In this document: piece by piece, positions 25,914 to 33,994 of the stretch
How the letters are laid out: each line of letters begins with the position of its first letter
How positions within the stretch are numbered: the stretch's first letter is position 1
Origin: CAZFOB01 sp964520325
GTDB taxonomy: Bacteria; Actinomycetota; JAICYB01
NCBI GenBank assembly: GCA_964520325.1
Contig: CAZFOB010000016.1
Span: forward strand, 1 to 64,000
Reading direction: 5' to 3'
Length of the DNA stretch: 64,000 nt
Translations under genes and position numbers: made by a program
The notes under the pieces: generated by a model
Seen by the model: the letters and a program-made list of their open reading frames with translations, nothing else
Databases searched by the model: none
What the model was told of the DNA's origin: nothing

Positions 25914-26369
25914 TCAAGGGAGCTTCTTCCTTCCCTTGCTTTGAATCTCCGCGACGAGTTCGTCCAACGTTCGTTCTCTCATCTGGTTCTCGGTGAGGAT
26001 CAGCAGGATGGGTCCGCTGGCAGTCTTGAGCTTCTGCACGAGGAGCCTGCTATGAACCGCAAGGATCGCGAGCTGTCGCTCGGCCGTCAGGGATCGTTTC
26101 GTCATTCTCAGCACCGCAACCGAAACTCCCGCTGCGAGGAGTCTGCGAAACAGTTCCAGCTTCGCAGCGAAATCTCGCACGTTCAACGAAACCAGCAAAT
26201 CGATGTTCTCGTCTTTGCAGTACTTCGGAATCGCCTCATCTTTCATCCCGGACGCTTCGTCGCGCATCGAGCGATAGCGACAGCCGTACCGAGGGACGGT
26301 GAGGATGTTGAGAGCGCGAGAAACTGCTAGGTCTTCTGAGTCCAGTTGTTCATCAAGGATCAGATTCAC
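25914..26369 (-). CDS. PIN-like toxin (VapC45-type)
   Basis: The 151-residue product begins LILDEQLDSEDLA, with acidic residues D6 and E7 as in PIN-like nucleases. It continues DEAIPKYCKDENIDLLVSLN and RDFAAK, which supply the further acidic and polar residues. It overlaps the DUF433 antitoxin gene by 4 bases. PIN-like proteins paired with DUF433 are considered ribonuclease toxins. Charge-rich C-terminus (KGRKKLP). Confidence 0.72.
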   Translation of the reverse strand: MNLILDEQLDSEDLAVSRALNILTVPRYGCRYRSMRDEASGMKDEAIPKYCKDENIDLLVSLNVRDFAAKLELFRRLLAAGVSVAVLRMTKRSLTAERQLAILAVHSRLLVQKLKTASGPILLILTENQMRERTLDELVAEIQSKGRKKLP

Positions 26370-27028
26370 GCAGCAAGGGCGACGTTCTCGAACTTGGCGG
26401 CTTGCTTGATCGCGTCTTCACGGACCTGAGGGAACAACTGGATCAGATCGGCCAAGCTTTCTTCGGCAGCGAGATTGGCGATGAACGCAGTTTCGATCCT
26501 CGTCCCGGCAATGACAGGTGAACCACCCATCACAGCGGGATCGGAAACGATCAGATCGAAGCCCTCGATGCGGAGCACGCCTTCTTCCCATTGCTTGCGG
26601 ACCGACACCATGAATTCGTTCAGTTCCGGTATGACGGCATCGATGACGCCTTGACCCGTGGGAATCTCGAAGGACGCCGAGCCGTCGGTTACTCCGACCG
26701 TGCGGGCCGTCGCTCGGAAGAACCGAAGATTGAGCCAGCCGTCGGCCAGGAGGTTTTCCAGGATCCACTCCAGAGCTTCACGCGCCTTTCCGAGCGTAAA
26801 GCCCAATTCGTCGCGAATCCGCTGAAGAGTACGAACGCGAAGGACCTGCTCAAACGAGAGCAACGTGGGATACCCAGGTCCACCCCAGGCCACCGGACTT
26901 CCGAGCATCCCCTTGTCAAGCCAGTAATGAACCTTCCGAGGCGTCATTGAAGGCTGCAACACGTGACAAATCTCGCGAACGGTGTAGATGCCGTCGCGGA
27001 GCGCGTCTATCTGCGGACTGGCGGTCAT
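26366..27028 (-). CDS. MerR-like HTH fused to DUF433, antitoxin
   Basis: The 220-residue product has an N-terminal MerR-type winged helix (YTVREICHVL ... RKVHYWLDKGMLGSPVAWGG ... FEQVLRVRTLQRIRDELGFT) and a C-terminal DUF433 (DPAVMGGSPVIAGTRIETAF, then LADLIQLFPQVREDAIKQA). The order fits VapB45-type antitoxins: DNA binding and toxin neutralisation in one chain. It precedes and overlaps the PIN-like gene. A longer 250-bp spacer upstream should hold its promoter. Confidence 0.78.
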   Translation of the reverse strand: MTASPQIDALRDGIYTVREICHVLQPSMTPRKVHYWLDKGMLGSPVAWGGPGYPTLLSFEQVLRVRTLQRIRDELGFTLGKAREALEWILENLLADGWLNLRFFRATARTVGVTDGSASFEIPTGQGVIDAVIPELNEFMVSVRKQWEEGVLRIEGFDLIVSDPAVMGGSPVIAGTRIETAFIANLAAEESLADLIQLFPQVREDAIKQAAKFENVALAA

Positions 27029-27207
27029 GTTCCCTGCGGCCTCCGATCTGAGGCTACTTCCCCAACGGCGAAGCTGGAAGCAATCCGAACTTGCGTATGC
27101 CCCTAGTATTCTCCTCCGGACTGACGGCTGAGTTATAGACGTTCTGCGCGTCGATGAAGGCCCGACGCGAGAGAGGGCGATTCAGGCACGGCATCGCTCT
27201 CTGTCCA

Positions 27208-27247
27208 AGAAAAACCCCGCCAGTGCGCCCGAAGGCGGACGGCGGGG
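27208..27247 (-). terminator. rho-independent terminator of the 27283-28038 operon
   Basis: On the minus strand CCCCGCC (27247-27241) pairs with GGCGGGG (27221-27215), with an inner GCGCC/GGCG stem and TTCG loop, followed by TTTTTCTT. The stem, loop and T-run are all present, directly downstream of the small membrane protein gene. Confidence 0.85.
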
Positions 27248-27282
27248 AGGATTACTACCGCCGACCATAGCATCGGCTTCGC

Positions 27283-27549
27283 CTACTGAAGTCCTGTTCC
27301 AGGATCGGGTGGCCCGCCTGCATCGACATCCTCCGCCTCTTCGGCTGTCCGTTGCTCGAGAACGTACTGAGCGCCGGGTTGGAAGATCGCCTGTGTGGCC
27401 AGCATCGCGTTCCCGATCGCAGTTCCGCTCCGCCGCTCGCGGTCGTACTCCTCATCGGTCCAGGTACGGTTCGCATTGAGCCTTCCGAGTGCGACCAGGC
27501 CGAGCAGGATCAGGACGACTGCCGCGACCCAGCCCGCTAGCTCGACCAA
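27283..27549 (-). CDS. small single-span membrane protein
   Basis: The 88-residue product starts with one transmembrane helix (LAGWVAAVVLILLGLVALGRL), followed by an acidic cytosolic or exposed tail (WTDEEYDRERRSG). It is 3 bases downstream of the DUF6941-like gene and ends at a clear terminator, so the two form an operon. No family recognised. Confidence 0.6.
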   Translation of the reverse strand: MVELAGWVAAVVLILLGLVALGRLNANRTWTDEEYDRERRSGTAIGNAMLATQAIFQPGAQYVLEQRTAEEAEDVDAGGPPDPGTGLQ

Positions 27550-27552
27550 GGC

Positions 27553-28038
27553 TCAGTCAGCAGCGGGTCGAATGATCGGCTGCGGCTGCTCGATGAGGAC
27601 AACCCTGAAGGAAAGCCCCTTCGCATCCGTTCCATCGACCGAAACGACGAAGCGGTAATGCCCCGCCTCATCAAAGGTCAAGCCATTGATGTTGACCGCA
27701 AACGGGACGATCTGTTCGTCTCCGGGTTGGATCTGCGGGGGCCGTCCGACGTTGAACTGCCCTCCGAACCCCTCGATCTTGCCGTCCCCGTTCGGGTTGT
27801 TCCCGATGGGAAGTCGCTTCCCGTCGGCGTCCTCGAGTCGGAGCTCGAATTCGTGGTTTCGATTCGTCGCGGTGTACGGCACCCGAATGAGAAGTCCAAT
27901 GCCGATGCGGTCATGACCGGCAGGCACAGCTCGAACCGTGATGATGTTCCACCCTGCGCCTTGCGCGAATAGCTTCCCTTCGGCAACCACGACGGAATCA
28001 GCGAGGAACGCGTCGACTTCGATCGTTTGAGCAACCAT
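27553..28038 (-). CDS. DUF6941-like protein
   Basis: From the ATG at 28038 the product is 161 residues, beta-rich: VVAEGKLFAQGAGWNIITVR, GIGLLIRVPYTATNRNHEFE, LRLEDADGKRLPIG, then PGDEQIVPFAVNINGLTF and GHYRFVVSVDG. This pattern is the DUF6941 family as I recall it, with no known function. ACAGGAG gives the ribosome site; a long frame continues to 28302 but runs through the divergent toxin gene. It shares a 69-bp intergenic region with that gene. Confidence 0.65.
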   Translation of the reverse strand: MVAQTIEVDAFLADSVVVAEGKLFAQGAGWNIITVRAVPAGHDRIGIGLLIRVPYTATNRNHEFELRLEDADGKRLPIGNNPNGDGKIEGFGGQFNVGRPPQIQPGDEQIVPFAVNINGLTFDEAGHYRFVVSVDGTDAKGLSFRVVLIEQPQPIIRPAAD

Positions 28039-28070
28039 CAGCATCTCCTGTCGTACTCGCTTTGCTACTA

Positions 28071-28114
28071 ATGTCATACCACATTCGACCAACAAGAGGT
28101 GTAGTGTATGACAT
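28071..28114. promoter_or_regulatory. inverted repeat at the start of the BrnT-like gene
   Basis: ATGTCATAC (28071-28079) and GTATGACAT (28106-28114) are perfect 9-bp arms 26 bp apart. The right arm covers the ATG at 28108. A second short palindrome AATGT-N6-ACATT sits at the left arm. This is a likely autoregulatory operator for the toxin-antitoxin pair. Confidence 0.55.
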
Positions 28115-28394
28115 CTGGCCACCCGAGGCAGGCCGAATCGTGGGCATGGGACAACGACAACGAGGCAGAACTCGCCCGCCAAGGAATCACTATCGACGAG
28201 GTCGAGCAGGTCTGGGCGGAGGGACCCGAGTGGGTAAGGAACAAGCGACGCCGGGCTGGCGACCACAAGATGCTGGGACAGACGTTTGGAGGGAGGGTGC
28301 AACGATCGTCGTGAGGTACTTCCCTGAAACCGCCGTCGCCCGAGCCATCACAGGATGGGATTCGACCGACGGAGAGAAGACCAAGTACCTCTAG
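28108..28394 (+). pseudogene. BrnT-like toxin, frameshifted
   Basis: The first frame begins MTSGHPRQAESWAWDNDNEA and contains ELARQGITIDEVEQVWAEG and HKMLGQTFGGR, as in BrnT-type RNase toxins. It then stops at 28314. The expected ending, TIVVRYFPETAVARAITGW followed by STDGEKTKYL and a stop at 28392-28394, lies in another frame. One added base near GGAGGGAGGGTG (28286-28297) restores a single 95-residue protein. Either the toxin is dead or a base was lost in sequencing. The RHH antitoxin downstream is intact. Confidence 0.7.
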
Positions 28395-28415
28395 GTGGAG
28401 AAGGAGCAATACGTC

Positions 28416-28760
28416 ATGACCGACGCAGACTTTTACCAGAGCCACAAGGACGACCCAAACGAATGGGGTGAAGCCGAAGGAACGCGAGGCCGGAAACCCG
28501 CCCGCGAGCGATTGAACGCGATCATCTCCGTTCGACTCACTCCAGAGGAGGAAGAGGCCCTGAAGGCAGTGGCTCGCGAGCGCGGCCTGACTTTGTCTGC
28601 ATTCGTGCGAGCCGCCGCTCTTCGCGAAGCCACTCCCGCTGTGAGAAGCCAGTGGCCTGGAAATTCTTCACACACTCAGATCGCGAAGTTCGACGCCGTT
28701 TGGGAATTTGATGCACACGTCCTGACAGGCACTGGGCTGACCGATGTAAAGGCTGGCTGA
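28416..28760 (+). CDS. ribbon-helix-helix (CopG-like) antitoxin
   Basis: The 114-residue product has the RHH motif ISVRLTPEEEEALKAVARER followed by GLTLSAFVRAAALREA. RHH proteins dimerise to bind DNA and pair with toxins such as BrnT or RelE-like enzymes. The ATG at 28416 follows GGAGAAGGAG; 21 bases separate it from the toxin frame. The C-terminal tail (FDAVWEFDAHVLTG) is unusual. It probably still represses the pair's promoter. Confidence 0.75.
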   Translation: MTDADFYQSHKDDPNEWGEAEGTRGRKPARERLNAIISVRLTPEEEEALKAVARERGLTLSAFVRAAALREATPAVRSQWPGNSSHTQIAKFDAVWEFDAHVLTGTGLTDVKAG

Positions 28761-28794
28761 CGCTCGTCGAGCGCGCCGAGTGAGCGATCATCTG

Positions 28795-30375
28795 CTAGTT
28801 CACCGAGCGTTCGTGGCCTTCCCAGTACGGCGCGCGGAGGTCGCGCTTGAGCACCTTCATCGCCCCGGACAACGGAAGCGGCTCGTCGCGGAACGACACC
28901 GACCTCGGGATCTTGTAGCCGGCGATCCAGTCGCGGCAGAACCTTCTGATCTCCTCTTCGGTCGCCGTCGCGCCTTCTCGAAGGACGACGATCGCGTGCA
29001 CCGCTTCGCCCCACTGGTCGCTCGGGATGCCGATCACCGCGACCTGCGCGACAGACGCATGTTTCGCGATCGCGTTCTCGACTTCGCTCGTGTAGATGTT
29101 CTCGCCGCCCGAGACGATCATGTCCTTCACACGGTCGACGAGGAACAGATAGCCCTCGTCGTCGAGGTAGCCGGCATCCCCGGAGTGATACCACCCACCG
29201 CGGAATGTGTCCGCTGTTTCCTCGGGCCGCTTCCAGTACTCGCGCAGGTACGAGCCGGACGTCATGCACACTTCGCCGATCTCAGTGCGCGGCAAGACGT
29301 TGCCCTCGGGGTCCTGGATCGAGATCGTCACACCGGGCACCGCGCGGCCTGCCGAACGCAGCAACGCACCACCGCGGCGATGGTCCTCCGGCGTCAACAC
29401 CGTCGTGACCGCCGTCGCCTCCGTCATCCCGTACGCCTGGTACAGCTCGACGTCCGGGAACAGTTCCTGGATCTTCACCAGGAGCGCCTCGGGCATCGGT
29501 GACGCACCGTATGCCAGCAACCGCAGCGTCGAGAGTCGCTTGGGGTCGAAGTCCGGATGCTGGAACAGCATCCCGATCATCGTCGGGACCATGGTCGTTC
29601 CGGTGACCTTGTGCGTCTCGACGGCGTCCATCACGACTTTCGGATCGAAGGCAGGGATCGACGCAAGCGTGCCGCCCATGGTGGCTGTGCCGACCACGCT
29701 GAAGACGGACGCACCGTGGAACATCGGTGTCTGGTTGAGGTAGATCTCGTCTTTGTCGAGCTTGATCGACAGGAACACCCGGTAGTTGTGCAACGTCGCG
29801 GCGCGCTGGTCGATGAGCACGCCCTTGGGGAGTCCCGTCGTGCCGCCGGTGTAGTTGAGGATGACCGGATCGGATTCCTCGGTCTCCGGTGGGACGTCGG
29901 CGCTTCCGGCCGCGAGCAGGTCGTTGAATCGGACATCGTGCGCGACATCGCCCTCGCCGATGAGCACCACTTTCTCGAGGTCGGGAAGGTTCGGACGGAT
30001 CTGCTCGATCACGCCGGCGAACATCGCGTCGGTGAGAACGACCTTGGAGCCGGAGTCCTGAAGGATGAACTCGAGCTCTTTGGGCGCGAGGCGGATGTTC
30101 AGGCCGTTGATGATCCCGCCGCCCAAGAAGCACGCGTGGTAGAGCTCGACGAACTCGTGGCTGTTGAGGGCCAGGATGCCGACGCGATCGTCGCGCTTGA
30201 CACCGAGCTCGCTCCCGAGCGCGTTCGACAAACGGCACACGCGCTCGAGGTGCTGCTCGTACGTCGCGGTGTACGGGCCGTCGATCATCGCGATCTTGCT
30301 GCCGTGCCGTTCGACCGACGGGATGAGCTGACGGTGATAGACGAGTTCCTTTACGACCTGATCGCGATCGCCCAT
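28795..30375 (-). CDS. AMP-dependent acyl-CoA synthetase/ligase
   Basis: The 526-residue product carries the ANL signature NYTGGTTGLPKGVL, the A5 motif YGMTEATAV and the C-terminal hinge YHSGDAGYLDDEGYLFLVDRVKD (positions about 400-425) with the catalytic LSGAMKVLKR lysine near the end. It activates a carboxylic acid with ATP and CoA; FadD-like enzymes of this length take fatty, aromatic or steroid acids. GGGGGAG precedes the ATG at 30375. No neighbour fixes the substrate. Confidence 0.9.
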   Translation of the reverse strand: MGDRDQVVKELVYHRQLIPSVERHGSKIAMIDGPYTATYEQHLERVCRLSNALGSELGVKRDDRVGILALNSHEFVELYHACFLGGGIINGLNIRLAPKELEFILQDSGSKVVLTDAMFAGVIEQIRPNLPDLEKVVLIGEGDVAHDVRFNDLLAAGSADVPPETEESDPVILNYTGGTTGLPKGVLIDQRAATLHNYRVFLSIKLDKDEIYLNQTPMFHGASVFSVVGTATMGGTLASIPAFDPKVVMDAVETHKVTGTTMVPTMIGMLFQHPDFDPKRLSTLRLLAYGASPMPEALLVKIQELFPDVELYQAYGMTEATAVTTVLTPEDHRRGGALLRSAGRAVPGVTISIQDPEGNVLPRTEIGEVCMTSGSYLREYWKRPEETADTFRGGWYHSGDAGYLDDEGYLFLVDRVKDMIVSGGENIYTSEVENAIAKHASVAQVAVIGIPSDQWGEAVHAIVVLREGATATEEEIRRFCRDWIAGYKIPRSVSFRDEPLPLSGAMKVLKRDLRAPYWEGHERSVN

Positions 30376-30420
30376 GTTCTCCCCCTCAAGAGATTCCTTC
30401 GCGCATGGTAACGCCTGCGC

Positions 30421-30990
30421 TCAGGAGGGCGACGACAATGTCTTGACGTGTGCTTCGTAGAGGTCGAGCAGTTGCTGCATCGCCGGCGAGTACGTTCCAG
30501 CCTGCGCCAGCTTCGACTCCGCCAGCGCGGCCTCAGGAGTCACAGATGGGTCGTCGTCGAGGAAACCGGCGAGGTTCCCGAGGCACATGTGCCAGCCGGC
30601 GAGCAATCCGTGCTGGAACGGGACATCCATAGATCCCATCTCCGTTTCGATCTCCGGGGTGAACGAATGGACGAACACGAGCTTCGTCCCACCATTCACC
30701 CGCGAGATCTCGAATCGCATCCGTTCGCCGTTGTCGAAGACGTAGTCGACGACTGCATGCTCCCGGAATTCGCCGATCGTCCCGTAGTAGCCGGCGTCCT
30801 CACCCTCCGTGAAGCCCATCCAGAACCGTCCGCCCTCCCAGGCGTCGATCCGGTTCGCCGGCATCATCCACGCGTCGAGGGACGATCCGGTCGTCACCGC
30901 TCTCCACACGCGCTCGACGGGGTGAGGATAGAAGCGTTCGTACCGAACGGTGTAGCGATCGACGAGTTGTCCGAGTTTCTCCTCAGTCAT
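30421..30990 (-). CDS. SRPBCC (AHSA1/START-like) domain protein
   Basis: The 189-residue product has the Bet v1-like fold typical of the AHSA1 family: FYPHPVERVWRAVTTGSSLD, then WEGGRFWMGFTEGE and HGLLAGWHMCLGNLAGFLDD. These bind small hydrophobic ligands or act as ArsR-linked stress proteins. The ATG at 30990 follows GGGGAGG. Its start overlaps the end of the ArsR gene by 8 bases; together they form the common ArsR-SRPBCC operon. Confidence 0.85.
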   Translation of the reverse strand: MTEEKLGQLVDRYTVRYERFYPHPVERVWRAVTTGSSLDAWMMPANRIDAWEGGRFWMGFTEGEDAGYYGTIGEFREHAVVDYVFDNGERMRFEISRVNGGTKLVFVHSFTPEIETEMGSMDVPFQHGLLAGWHMCLGNLAGFLDDDPSVTPEAALAESKLAQAGTYSPAMQQLLDLYEAHVKTLSSPS

Positions 30991-31318
30991 CGCAGTCCTC
31001 CCCTTTCGCGAGATCGTCCAAGTGCTTACCGAGTGCATCAAGTCGCGCGTCCCACTTCTTACGCAGGCCATCGGTCCACTCGACGAGATCGAGCAGCCTC
31101 GACGGATCGAGTTGGTAGACGCGCCTCTGCGCCTCGCCGCGGACGTTCACGAGCCCGGCCTCCCGCAGGATCCGTAGGTGCCTGGAAACAGCCGGACGGG
31201 TGACGCTGAACCGCACCGCGATGTCGCCTGCAGCCAGGTCACGTTCGGCCAGCATCTCCACGATGCGCGAGCGGGTCGGGTCGCCGAGGGCCTCGAACAC
31301 CGGGATGGTGGTGAGCAT
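30983..31318 (-). CDS. ArsR-family helix-turn-helix repressor
   Basis: The 111-residue product has the ArsR winged helix: FEALGDPTRSRIVEMLAERD, DIAVRFSVTRPAVSRHLRIL and REAGLVNVRGEAQRRVYQLD. No metal-binding cysteine pair is present, so it is not a metal sensor of the ArsR/SmtB cysteine type. It lies 10 bases from a 32-bp palindrome that should be its operator, and controls the SRPBCC gene downstream. Confidence 0.9.
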   Translation of the reverse strand: MLTTIPVFEALGDPTRSRIVEMLAERDLAAGDIAVRFSVTRPAVSRHLRILREAGLVNVRGEAQRRVYQLDPSRLLDLVEWTDGLRKKWDARLDALGKHLDDLAKGEDCDD

Positions 31319-31327
31319 GCACGGAAT

Positions 31328-31359
31328 GTAACCTTTTCTTTACGTAAAGTAAAGGTTAC
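31328..31359. promoter_or_regulatory. ArsR operator, near-perfect 32-bp palindrome
   Basis: GTAACCTTTTCTTTAC faces GTAAAGTAAAGGTTAC with one mismatch. The centre CTTTACGTAAAG is fully symmetric. It lies just upstream of the arsR start and between it and the divergent protease gene. Confidence 0.75.
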
Positions 31360-31428
31360 GCACCAGCTCGCGGTTTCTGTCGTTTCATGAGACGGGTATC
31401 CCCAACTGGTCGACGGACGGGAGATCGA

Positions 31429-32493
31429 GTGCCGCGGCGGGTTCTGGCAGTTCTCGTGAGTGTCGTGTTCGCCGGCGCGTTCCTCGGGTACGGCGCGTCG
31501 AGCGCAGCCTCGCCGCTGATCCAACCCGGCGCGCCCATCACCACGGGCACCGCCAACTGCACACTCAACTGGATCTACGACGGCACAGGCGCCCGCACCG
31601 GGAAGATGTACGGCGGGACCGCCGCGCATTGCGTCGACCAGATCGGCCAGCGCATCTCGCTCAACGAAGCGGGCGGTGCTTCCTTCGGCAGCGTTGCCTT
31701 CATGTTCGACGGCCTCGATTACGCGCTGATCGAGATCGACGCAGGGCAGCTGACGAATGTGAACCCGGCCATGCGCGGCCACCCCGATATTCCACAGGGG
31801 GTCTCAACGGTTTCCACGGCGGCCGTCGGCGATGTGATGCAGTTCTCCGGGTTCGGCGACGGCGTCAACCTCACCGAATCGACCCGGGAAGAACGGATCG
31901 GTGTCCTCGGCTTCAACGACGGACAGCAACACTTCATCTACGGAGTGGTCACACCCGGAGACTCGGGCGGGCCCGTGGCCGACATCACGGACGGCAACAA
32001 GGCGTTCGGGATCGTCCTCGCGGTCGGAGCGGCGATCACGCCGGTGCCGCAGATCGGTGAGGCGGGCACGTCGTTGGAAGGACTGTTGGCGCACGCTGCC
32101 GCGTCGGGGTTCCCCGTGCGGGTCCGCACGGTCGGAGCCACGAGCACGGACGACCCCCCGGCCGGAGGTGGAGACTCCGGGAGCTCCGTCGATGTCGGCG
32201 ATTCAAACGCTGGCCGGAAGGGCGCATGCCGGTTCACGATCACCGTCGAGCCGCCCGCCTCGCAGGAGGTCACCGTCGACTACGCCACCGAGGACGCCGA
32301 CGGCGACGCCGCATTCACGCAGAAGATCGGGACTCTGACATTCGCGTCGGGCGAAGCGAGCAAAACAGTCACCGTCGCCGTGAAGCACCGCCGGAGGTCG
32401 GAGATCGAGCTCGCGTTGTCGGACGCAAGCGGTGCCGCGATCGAAGACGGCAGCGGGGTGTGCCGCATCGGCAAGAAACAGAAGAAACGGTAA
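31429..32493 (+). CDS. secreted trypsin-like serine protease with C-terminal Calx-beta-like domain
   Basis: From the GTG at 31429 (GGGAG 5 bases upstream) the 354-residue product begins with a clean signal peptide (RRVLAVLVSVVFAGAFLGYG). The S1 triad is His in GGTAAHCVDQ, Asp in LDYALIEID and Ser in TPGDSGGPVAD. After a GGGDSGSS linker a beta-sandwich with PASQEVTVDYATEDADGDA and GTLTFASGEASKTVTVAV resembles Calx-beta repeats. It is expected to be exported. An upstream ATG at 31387 would add 14 residues. Confidence 0.82.
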   Translation: MPRRVLAVLVSVVFAGAFLGYGASSAASPLIQPGAPITTGTANCTLNWIYDGTGARTGKMYGGTAAHCVDQIGQRISLNEAGGASFGSVAFMFDGLDYALIEIDAGQLTNVNPAMRGHPDIPQGVSTVSTAAVGDVMQFSGFGDGVNLTESTREERIGVLGFNDGQQHFIYGVVTPGDSGGPVADITDGNKAFGIVLAVGAAITPVPQIGEAGTSLEGLLAHAAASGFPVRVRTVGATSTDDPPAGGGDSGSSVDVGDSNAGRKGACRFTITVEPPASQEVTVDYATEDADGDAAFTQKIGTLTFASGEASKTVTVAVKHRRRSEIELALSDASGAAIEDGSGVCRIGKKQKKR

Positions 32494-32520
32494 CGACAAC
32501 GGACGCGTAGATCGCGCGGC

Positions 32521-33588
32521 CTATTCGTCGACCGTGTTGCGTCTCTTCGACCAGCGACCCTGACCTTTCTCGGTCGGGCTTCTCTGGCTTGGTCGTGCCT
32601 TGCTCGGTTGAACGCGGCGCGGCTCCCCTTCTTGCTTCGGGAAATGCGGTGGGTACGGTGCTTCCTCCAGACCCTCGGCCTTCTGCTTCTCCGACAGCTC
32701 GAGCAGCGGCTCGAGACGGCAGACGTGGTTGTCGATATCGGCGCCGGGATCGCCGATGCTTTTGAAGCGCGCGGGCACGGTGAGGATCGTGAGGTCTTCG
32801 GGTTCGACGTCGCCCACCTCGTCCCACGCGAGCGGACACGAGACGCGCGCGTCGGGCGTCGGACGCACCGAGTAGGCCGATGCGATCGTGCGGTCGCGCG
32901 CGTTCTGGTTGTAGTCCACGAACACGCCGCCGTGACGCTCCTCCTTCCACCAGGCTGTGGTCACGAGGCTCGGCATACGTTTCTCGACCTCGCGCGCGAG
33001 CGCAAGAGCGGCGCGGCGCACCTCGTGGAACGTCCACTCCTGCGCGATGCGGCAGTAGACATGGATACCACGCTTGCCCGACGTTTTCGGGAACCCGACC
33101 AACCCGTACTCGGGCAGCACTTCGCGCACCTGCATCGCAACCGTCCGGGCGTCGGAGAACGGTGCGTCCGGTGTCGGATCGAGATCGATCCGCAGCTCAT
33201 CTGGATGGTCGACGTCCGATCGCCGAACGTTCCACGGATTCATCTCGAAACATCCGAGATTCACAGCCCAGATGACGTGCGCAGTGTCGGTCGGAGCGAG
33301 GAACTTGGCTTCGCGTCCGCTCGGGAACGTCACCGTCACCGTGTCGATCCACTCCGGCGGATGCGGGACGCGCTTCTGGTAGATCTCCTCGCCGTCCACG
33401 CCATCGGGGTAGCGATGCAACATCGTCGGACGTTCGCGGCAGCCCACGAGCGTGGCCTCGACAACGGCCAGGTGATAATCGACGTGATCGCCCTTCGTCG
33501 CGCCGATGGTCGGGAAGTACATCTTGTCCGGATTGGAGATGCGCACCGTGCGTCCGCCGACCTCGATCTCGCGCGCGGGCGTGGCCAT
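32521..33588 (-). CDS. LigD-type NHEJ polymerase (primase-polymerase) domain protein
   Basis: The 355-residue product is the stand-alone polymerase domain: VRISNPDKMYFP, HRYPDGVDGEEIYQKR, LRIDLDPTPDAPFSDA with the catalytic D-x-D pair, FPKTSGKRGIHVYCRI, and VFVDYNQNARDRTIASAYSV. These AEP-family polymerases fill or extend ends in non-homologous end joining. There is no ligase or nuclease domain; a basic tail ends the protein. The LigC gene at 15.3 kb could be its ligase partner. Start at ATG 33588 (MATPAREIEVGG). Confidence 0.88.
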   Translation of the reverse strand: MATPAREIEVGGRTVRISNPDKMYFPTIGATKGDHVDYHLAVVEATLVGCRERPTMLHRYPDGVDGEEIYQKRVPHPPEWIDTVTVTFPSGREAKFLAPTDTAHVIWAVNLGCFEMNPWNVRRSDVDHPDELRIDLDPTPDAPFSDARTVAMQVREVLPEYGLVGFPKTSGKRGIHVYCRIAQEWTFHEVRRAALALAREVEKRMPSLVTTAWWKEERHGGVFVDYNQNARDRTIASAYSVRPTPDARVSCPLAWDEVGDVEPEDLTILTVPARFKSIGDPGADIDNHVCRLEPLLELSEKQKAEGLEEAPYPPHFPKQEGEPRRVQPSKARPSQRSPTEKGQGRWSKRRNTVDE

Positions 33589-33604
33589 GCACCAGTATGT
33601 GTCG

Positions 33605-33994
33605 ATGCCCGGCCAGACCAAGCGAAAGCTCGTCACCAAGTTTCAGAAGTTCGCCCTCAATCCCGTCACGCGCCTCGTAGCCGGATTCATCGGACCCGCG
33701 CTCCTCGAAACGACAGGACGCAAGTCCGGGAAGAGGCGCCGGACGCCCGTCGGAGCCAAGCTCCAGGGTGGCTCGTACTGGGTCGTCTCCGAGCAGGGAG
33801 CTCACGCCGGCTACGTCCGCAACATCGAAGCCGATCGCCACGTGCGCATCCGGCACCGCAGGAAGTGGCACAGCGGCAAGGCTCACATCCTGCGCAACGA
33901 AGATCCGAAGAAGCACATGCACGGCCTCAACGGACTGATCGTCCGGCTCGTGGGAACCGAGCTGCTCGTTATCCGGATCGATCCGGCGCACTGA
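33605..33994 (+). CDS. nitroreductase/deazaflavin (F420)-dependent oxidoreductase, Ddn-like
   Basis: The 129-residue product is a split-beta-barrel FDOR: TRLVAGFIGPALLETTGRKS, GKRRRTPVGAKLQGGSYWVV, then SEQGAHAGYVRNIEADRHVR. This matches the Ddn-like group that uses F420H2. It is divergent from the polymerase gene with 16 bases between starts, and its 3' end overlaps the convergent acyl-CoA synthetase by 26 bases. Confidence 0.82.
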   Translation: MPGQTKRKLVTKFQKFALNPVTRLVAGFIGPALLETTGRKSGKRRRTPVGAKLQGGSYWVVSEQGAHAGYVRNIEADRHVRIRHRRKWHSGKAHILRNEDPKKHMHGLNGLIVRLVGTELLVIRIDPAH

